Positions 8,653 to 12,835 of a stretch of 12,835 bases of DNA are shown here, one piece after another. The stretch spans positions 1-12,835 of the forward strand of contig JABIUH010000423.1 of the NCBI GenBank assembly GCA_018701055.1, in the 5' to 3' direction. A program made the translations under genes and the position numbers. Every line of letters begins with the position of its first letter. Positions within the stretch are counted from its first letter, which is position 1. The notes under the pieces are model-generated. The model ran no database searches. It was given only the letters and a program-made list of their open reading frames with translations, and was not told where the DNA came from. The DNA comes from Woeseia sp. (GTDB lineage Bacteria; Pseudomonadota; Gammaproteobacteria; Steroidobacterales; Woeseiaceae).

Positions 8653-11382
8653 ATGCAAAAAATGCTTAAGACAACTCGTAATATCGCGTGCCTGCTACTA
8701 TTGATCTCAACCGGTCGTTCCGTTGATGCTCAAATAGAATATGGATCATTGCTTGGTTCACAGCAGGCGGGCCGAAGAGTCAGTTATGCACCGCAGGGAC
8801 CCGGTACTATGTTGGGAGCAATCGAACCGGCAGTACGCCGATGGTTCTTACCCCAGCACATGTATGCCGAACATCGGTGGCGGCAGTGGGAATACACTAA
8901 CTATGCCAACGAGCCTTTCGAGCGGCCTGTCAGCACGGATCTCGCAGGTGATTATTTTTACGATCTATATGGCAATCGGGTAACGCAGGGTTGGCTGATC
9001 TTTAACAGTGGTCAGAGTAGTCCGCAAGACTTAGGCAATGTGCTCTATAAATCCAATCGGTTCAAATCGTGGTTCGCCGAATTGGTTGTCGCTGGCGATC
9101 ATAAAGGGCAGTATCACTATGCTCTGTCTGTGAGTTCGAATTTGCGAACCACCTTTACTCCGATGTCTTTCTCCAAGCCGCGCCTTGACGGTATACAATT
9201 CGATGTAGCAACTGATAAGTATGACGGGACATTGGTGTATTCTCGTCTGACCGGACCGCGGGGGACGCAGGGCATTGAGATTCCCCAGACGAATAATACG
9301 ACTTTGTTCGGCGGACGTCTTGCCGCTCAGATTGGCGATTTTGTCAAAGTCGGCGCTCATACGGTCAATGTTCATCAGTCGAATACTCGTTCTAGCTCTT
9401 TAGTAGATAATCAGTTTCGTGGCGGTTTGACTACGGGCCAAAATCAGACGATCTCCAATATACAGATCGTATTGGCAGACGATTCACCAGAGGATGGCGT
9501 TGGCGGTGCGGCATATTTCCCTTCTGGTTCCGATGTGATAATAACCTATCGGGATGGGACCGTTGACCGTGGCAGTGATATTCGCTTCAAACCGATCGTA
9601 GAGGGCGGAGTGGCCGAACGGGGCTTTGTGTCTGCAAATGGCCGTGAGCGGATACGATTAATTTATGATTTCAATGACCCGGTTTTTATCAATCAGTCGC
9701 GGGGCGATTTAGTAGAGATTGTTGGAGTCGAGTTCCAGTTGGTGTTGGGAAATGACTATCAGATCTGGATGACTTCCGACCAGCAGACATCTAATGGCGG
9801 CGACCCCGTTCCGTTGCTCGTCGCCCGGTCTGAGGGCAACATCAAAGATCTGACAAACCTTCGGACGATAAGCTTTAACTACGGGCTACCGACTGCTACG
9901 ACGCTAGTGGGCTGGACTTTGAACCTGTCGGATATGTGGGGGATGGATCTCTACGGTGAATACGATCTTAGTTGGTCGTATCGAAAATACCCCAATGTCC
10001 AGCAGGAATCGCACAAGGCCACTTCGGGAATTGAAGGTAAGCGCAAGGCCCCAGCTTGGATGCTCAATCTGTCGAAAAAAGCACATCCGTTCTTCTTCTT
10101 CGGTGAGGCTTACGCGTTGGATCCAGGCTATAATACTCAGTCGTTTGTTGCAAATGCATCTGGGATTATTGATTATTCTGCAGGTTCTGCGGCTGGATCG
10201 GATATTGAGGTTTTCTGGGATGGGTCGTCTAATGTTCAAGCGGCCCAAAGTAATCTAGTAGAGCTTGTCGACGATAACGATGATCAAGATCGTATACCGG
10301 ATAATTTTCGCGCGGATTGGGGTTCGCCGGATTTGCAAGTGTTTCCCGGGTGGGACGAAAATGGTGATTTTCTGCCGGACTTGAACCAAAATGATAACCG
10401 TGTGAAGATGAATTCCATTCCAGACTACGAAGAGCCATTTCTGCGCTTTAGCGTCGATCGACCTGAATTCCTGTTTGGTATGGATATGAACAATAACTTC
10501 TGGGTTGATCAGTATGAGAATGATGACGCGCCAGATTATCCGTATCGAAAAGATCATAAAGGCTACAACGTTTACGGCGGCGCGCACTTAGCGCAAGGCA
10601 TGCGTTTAATGCTCGGGAATATGCGTGAGGAGAAGATTTCCTCTGATCTTGAAAATAAAAGTATTTATGCATTACTGACGTATGATGTCGCATCGTCGCG
10701 CTATGGCAGTTTACGTTTTTTTCAAATGGTAAAGCACGTTGAGGATAATATTCCAGATCCGCTGTTACAATGGGCTCCGGAAAACACCATACGTGGCGGT
10801 CGCCTGACGCCAATAAAAGACCCGCTGATCGCTCGGGACACATTTGTCAACCAGACATTTGTCGGCCATGTTCTCAATGTAGGTTCACTCAAATGGGTCA
10901 ACAAGGCGAATTATGTTCTTTATCGGCAGTTGATGGATCGCGAGAAACGGGCATCTTTTAACTTGGACCAATCCGACTTTTTTCTCGGCATTATCAACAA
11001 ACTCAGTTATCGCCACGAAATTGGTAAGGTGCGCCTACAGCCGCGCTGGAAGAGCGAGTTCCGGCATCAAACTCGAGGCTTGTTCAATATTCAAGAGCAT
11101 ACCTCGCTTACGCAACTGCTGTCCGCGATTGTACAGTTGCCATTGCTAAAAGTCACAAATCTCGAAGCAGGCATCGAGTATGTCTTATTCAATGATATGG
11201 AAGACGATTCCCAAGATTTCGATTCTTTACTCGGGGCAATACAATTTACCAATACGTCGGCATACCAGGGCTACGTGATTAAGTCGCTGGTCGGCGTGTC
11301 TATTGAGCGCAAGGCTTTCGTACAGGCAGAGGCCAGCACCGGGACCCAGGCGTTTATCACCGTTTATGCAGGGCTTGAATAG
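8653..11382 (+). CDS. Large beta-rich surface/outer-membrane protein, family A copy 2 (complete)
   Basis: This 909-residue protein is the full-length counterpart of the partial gene at 1-2490. A signal peptide (MQKMLKTTRN, LLLLIS core, VDA before QIEYG) shows export. Landmarks shared with copy 1 are the WRQWEYTNYAN block (76-86), GDYFYDLYGN (99-108), DDSPEDGVGGAAYFP (276-290), GNDYQIWMTSDQQ (366-378), PAWMLN (467-472), acidic loops at 541-550, 568-581 and 611-624, DYPYRKDHKGYNVYGG (628-643) and terminal AFITVYAGLE. Most of the rest is amphipathic strand pattern, consistent with a beta barrel. About 20 residues at 506-535 have no counterpart in copy 1. The only cysteine seen is in the signal peptide. 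ATG 8653 was chosen; a GTG directly before it (8650) and an ATG at 8662 are alternatives, and no strong ribosome-binding site decides. It follows the previous gene by 27 nt. No named family is recognised. Confidence 0.85.
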   Translation: MQKMLKTTRNIACLLLLISTGRSVDAQIEYGSLLGSQQAGRRVSYAPQGPGTMLGAIEPAVRRWFLPQHMYAEHRWRQWEYTNYANEPFERPVSTDLAGDYFYDLYGNRVTQGWLIFNSGQSSPQDLGNVLYKSNRFKSWFAELVVAGDHKGQYHYALSVSSNLRTTFTPMSFSKPRLDGIQFDVATDKYDGTLVYSRLTGPRGTQGIEIPQTNNTTLFGGRLAAQIGDFVKVGAHTVNVHQSNTRSSSLVDNQFRGGLTTGQNQTISNIQIVLADDSPEDGVGGAAYFPSGSDVIITYRDGTVDRGSDIRFKPIVEGGVAERGFVSANGRERIRLIYDFNDPVFINQSRGDLVEIVGVEFQLVLGNDYQIWMTSDQQTSNGGDPVPLLVARSEGNIKDLTNLRTISFNYGLPTATTLVGWTLNLSDMWGMDLYGEYDLSWSYRKYPNVQQESHKATSGIEGKRKAPAWMLNLSKKAHPFFFFGEAYALDPGYNTQSFVANASGIIDYSAGSAAGSDIEVFWDGSSNVQAAQSNLVELVDDNDDQDRIPDNFRADWGSPDLQVFPGWDENGDFLPDLNQNDNRVKMNSIPDYEEPFLRFSVDRPEFLFGMDMNNNFWVDQYENDDAPDYPYRKDHKGYNVYGGAHLAQGMRLMLGNMREEKISSDLENKSIYALLTYDVASSRYGSLRFFQMVKHVEDNIPDPLLQWAPENTIRGGRLTPIKDPLIARDTFVNQTFVGHVLNVGSLKWVNKANYVLYRQLMDREKRASFNLDQSDFFLGIINKLSYRHEIGKVRLQPRWKSEFRHQTRGLFNIQEHTSLTQLLSAIVQLPLLKVTNLEAGIEYVLFNDMEDDSQDFDSLLGAIQFTNTSAYQGYVIKSLVGVSIERKAFVQAEASTGTQAFITVYAGLE
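10273..10525 (+). other. Asp/Asn-rich calcium-type loop cluster in family A copy 2
   Basis: Residues 541-624 of the encoded protein hold DNDDQDRIPD, then DENGDFLPDLNQND, then DMNNNFWVDQYEND. These match the three loops of copy 1 in order and nearly in sequence, while flanking residues vary more. The pattern is EF-hand-like or thrombospondin type 3-like. Metal binding is inferred. Confidence 0.5.
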
Positions 11383-11399
11383 GTTGCTGGACGAATTGC

Positions 11400-11427
11400 G
11401 GCTGCTCAATCAGCCCAGTAATAATTT
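11400..11427 (+). terminator. Weak hairpin after the five-gene string
   Basis: GGCTG (11400-11404) can pair with CAGCC (11411-11415) across a 6-nt loop, followed by the AT-rich stretch AGTAATAATTT. The stem is short and the T-run poor, so termination here is only a possibility. Confidence 0.2.
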
Positions 11428-11434
11428 CACCTCG

Positions 11435-11463
11435 TTGTGAATGCGAAAGGAGGAAAGTAAGAT
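11435..11463 (+). promoter_or_regulatory. Candidate sigma70-type promoter for the CBM9-like gene
   Basis: TTGTGA (11435-11440) and TAAGAT (11458-11463) are 17 nt apart, each matching four of six consensus bases. The site lies in the only sizeable gap upstream of the gene and would leave a leader of about 75 nt. The spacer contains an AAAGGAGG run that is not followed by a useful start codon. Confidence 0.35.
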
Positions 11464-11546
11464 CTGGTTTTAGTTCATGTATCATGGCGATTTTTGTAGT
11501 CAATTGCCTATGTTTTAATCACTTTGACTGACTTAGGAGAGCAACA

Positions 11547-12437
11547 ATGAAGAAATCTCTACTGTCATTAATGGCTGTTTTGGTCTGTGCTTATACGGTG
11601 CAGGCACATGATAATGGTTTGATGGTTGCGGTGCAGTTTCCCGATGGCAATCAACCGATGATCGATGGAAATGATGACGATTGGTCTATGATCCCGATCG
11701 ACGTATATAGCCTTCAGAACGACCGCCTCAATTCGCTGGATGGGTTTGCTGAGGCGGCTGGCATCGAGGAATTGGATGCCAGTTCGTTGAATATCCGCCA
11801 TCTTGCGGGTTGGAATGAAGCGTCGAACCACATCTATGTCACGAGTCGTGTCTATGACGATATCCACATCATCCGGCGTGTCGATCCAGGTCGTTTCTAC
11901 TGGGACGATAGCTGGGAGGTTGATGTCAACGCCCTACACGAAGGTCGCGAGCAGCACAACGCGGGTGAAACGGCGACCAGCTTCTCGTACAAGTTTGCTT
12001 TTCCGCCGGTCGAGGGCACCTTCGAGTGGTTGCGCCCAAACAGAAACCTGTCTTGGTTGACCAGTGGTTCACAGTGGTTCACGGTTGACTTTGGTTTCGA
12101 GGGCGATGAGTTTGGCGAGAGCACCTACATATACGAGGTGGCAATTCAGCCGATCTCCAGCATGCCTAAAAACAACGAGGCTACGGAGGGTGAGGTTCTT
12201 ATTCACGATCTGACCGAAGGTGAGACCGTTCATATTGGAATCATCGTTAATGAAGTTGATGGTGGCGAGGGCGAAGATGATAATCGCATCGGCCAGTGGG
12301 GTACTCAGGTTGAGGGTTGCTGCCACGCCGACATGGACTTGCTGATCGCGCCCGTCGACGATTCGATTGCGTGGCCGGCTATCAATGGCACCGCTGTTGA
12401 AGTTGCGAGCTGGGGTATGATCAAGGCCCAGTACTAG
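11547..12437 (+). CDS. Secreted CBM9-like (carbohydrate-binding) protein
   Basis: This encodes 296 residues, with AGGAGA at 11535-11540 placed well before the ATG. The signal peptide MKKSLLSLMAVLVCAYTVQA ends at an AxA site before HDNG. The mature part resembles family 9 carbohydrate-binding domains: IDGNDDDWSMIP near residues 39-50 matches the DGxxDxW opening. LAGWNEASNHIYVTSRVYDD (86-105) and FYWDDSWEVDVNA (117-129) match the strand and DDSWEV-type segments of the fold. Beyond the domain, the C-terminal part has an acidic GGEGEDDNRIGQWG stretch, then CCHADMDLLIAP (258-269). There is no catalytic domain, so it probably binds rather than cleaves. Spacing of 164 nt from the upstream gene and its own strong ribosome-binding site suggest a separate transcription unit. 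Binding to sugar is inferred from the family; the ligand cannot be read from the sequence. Confidence 0.85.
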   Translation: MKKSLLSLMAVLVCAYTVQAHDNGLMVAVQFPDGNQPMIDGNDDDWSMIPIDVYSLQNDRLNSLDGFAEAAGIEELDASSLNIRHLAGWNEASNHIYVTSRVYDDIHIIRRVDPGRFYWDDSWEVDVNALHEGREQHNAGETATSFSYKFAFPPVEGTFEWLRPNRNLSWLTSGSQWFTVDFGFEGDEFGESTYIYEVAIQPISSMPKNNEATEGEVLIHDLTEGETVHIGIIVNEVDGGEGEDDNRIGQWGTQVEGCCHADMDLLIAPVDDSIAWPAINGTAVEVASWGMIKAQY

Positions 12438-12495
12438 GCCGTTTCATTCTAATTGACTGCTTGTCGGACGATTAGATCAGTTTAGTATCATCTAT

Positions 12496-12533
12496 GTGCG
12501 GGCGGGTTGTCGAGTAATACAACCCGCCCGTAT
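12496..12533 (+). terminator. Strong GC-rich hairpin after the CBM9-like gene
   Basis: CGGGCGGGTTGT (12499-12510) and its exact reverse complement (12519-12530) form a 12-bp stem with an 8-nt loop. Wobble and A-T pairs could add three more. The downstream run (TATGATTTCTGTT) is only loosely T-rich, so this is either an intrinsic terminator or an RNA-stabilising 3' structure. Confidence 0.65.
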
Positions 12534-12544
12534 GATTTCTGTTG

Positions 12545-12582
12545 AAGCCCTTCTGTCCAGCACTTAGGTAGATGGGCTTTTT
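12545..12582 (+). terminator. Second hairpin with T-run, upstream of the ABC binding protein gene
   Basis: AAGCCC (12545-12550) pairs with GGGCTT (12574-12579). After one T-T mismatch, TCTGTC (12552-12557) pairs with GGTAGA (12567-12572) using two G-U pairs, leaving a 9-nt loop. The stem runs into TTTTT (12578-12582). This is a plausible intrinsic terminator or leader attenuator. Confidence 0.5.
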
Positions 12583-12606
12583 CATTCCTTAGTCGAGGTA
12601 AAGCCC
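12574..12606 (+). promoter_or_regulatory. Alternative leader pairing that would cover the start region of the ABC binding protein gene
   Basis: GGGCTTT (12574-12580) is exactly complementary to AAAGCCC (12600-12606), which lies between the ribosome-binding site GAGGT (12595-12599) and the ATG at 12608. Inside the loop, CCTT (12587-12590) can pair with GAGG (12595-12598). This fold competes for the same GGGCTT that closes the upstream terminator stem. A regulatory role is a hypothesis from base pairing alone. Confidence 0.3.
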
Positions 12607-12607
12607 G

Positions 12608-12835
12608 ATGTTGTTTTTTCGTTTGGCTGGTGGATTCGCCGTAGTGCTTGCACTTTTCGTCGGGGTGCGGTCCGTCGATTGGTATCCACCCGAGGAAATG
12701 TTGACTGTCTGGGTCAACGGGTCCCCGCAGGAGGCACAACTCTATCGGCGTATTGCCGACCAATACAGCCGAGAAAACCCCGAGGTCCGTTTCCGCCTAG
12801 AAGTGGTCCCTGGGCGCAATGTGGTGCAGAAACTA
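12608..12835 (+). CDS. ABC transporter extracellular sugar-binding protein, N-terminal part (cut by window edge)
   Basis: Only 76 codons are present. The ATG follows GAGGT by 8 nt. A hydrophobic N-terminus (LFFRLAGGFAVVLALFVGV) looks like a signal peptide or anchor; no lipobox cysteine is seen. The mature start, LTVWVNGSPQEAQLYRRIAD followed by QYSRENPEVRFRLEVVPG, is typical of family 1 solute-binding proteins. These begin with a TVW strand, a helix ending in F/Y and ENPxV, and a second strand leading to a VPG turn. Such proteins usually deliver sugars or oligosaccharides to a membrane permease pair, whose genes would be expected further right. The substrate cannot be predicted. Its position next to a CBM9-like gene fits carbohydrate uptake. 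Confidence 0.8.
   Translation, partial: MLFFRLAGGFAVVLALFVGVRSVDWYPPEEMLTVWVNGSPQEAQLYRRIADQYSRENPEVRFRLEVVPGRNVVQKL

Noticed and set aside
11441..11473. Ten-codon frame (MRKEESKIWF) in the gap before the CBM9-like gene
   Set aside because: No ribosome-binding site precedes it, and it would mostly lie upstream of the candidate transcription start.
12453..12488. TTGACT followed by TAGTAT as a promoter for the ABC binding protein gene
   Set aside because: The spacing is about 24 nt, and both candidate hairpins lie between it and the gene.
1..12835. CRISPR array, tRNA/rRNA genes, insertion sequence or phage attachment site
   Set aside because: No regularly spaced repeats, cloverleaf-like segments, transposase-like proteins or flanking inverted/direct repeats were seen. 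The window is almost fully used by the genes listed.

Overview
The window is protein-coding throughout and every supported gene is on the + strand. It looks like a stretch of chromosome from a diderm (Gram-negative-type) bacterium outside the well-studied groups. Signal peptides lead into large, beta-rich, acidic exported proteins. There are TPNGDG-type FlgD/CHU_C-like C-terminal domains, a CBM9-like sugar-binding protein and an ABC sugar-binding protein. This mix recalls candidate phyla of the FCB/Latescibacterota/Poribacteria kind. That placement is an impression from protein style, not a proven taxonomy.

Region 1 (1-11382) is one tightly packed gene string with gaps of about 27-34 nt and one start-stop overlap. 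The order is: (a) the 3' part of a large beta-rich surface or outer-membrane protein, cut by the window edge; (b) a multipass membrane protein resembling GT-C glycosyltransferases, fused to a TPR array; (c) and (d) two paralogous secreted multidomain beta-sandwich proteins with FlgD-like C-termini; (e) a complete paralog of (a). So two protein families, A (genes a and e) and B (genes c and d), are each present twice around one membrane/TPR protein. Family A carries three Asp/Asn-rich calcium-type loops inside a protein made mostly of amphipathic beta strands. I do not recognise family A as a named family. The mature parts of all four A and B proteins contain no cysteine that I could find.

Region 2 (11383-12437) begins with a short intergenic stretch holding a possible sigma70-type promoter. 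It is followed by a secreted CBM9-like protein with a strong ribosome-binding site and an unusual CCH motif near its C-terminus.

Region 3 (12438-12835) contains two hairpins, the second with a short T-run, and then the beginning of an ABC transporter sugar-binding protein cut by the right edge. The leader of that gene can form two mutually exclusive pairings, one making the terminator stem and the other covering the space between ribosome-binding site and start codon.

Working model (inference): genes a-e form an operon for a cell-surface assembly. Family A would be outer-membrane or surface proteins, family B exported partners or ligand binders, and the GT-like/TPR protein an inner-membrane factor for modification or assembly. 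The CBM9-like and ABC-binding proteins downstream suggest a link to carbohydrate capture. No RNA genes, insertion sequences or CRISPR arrays were seen.
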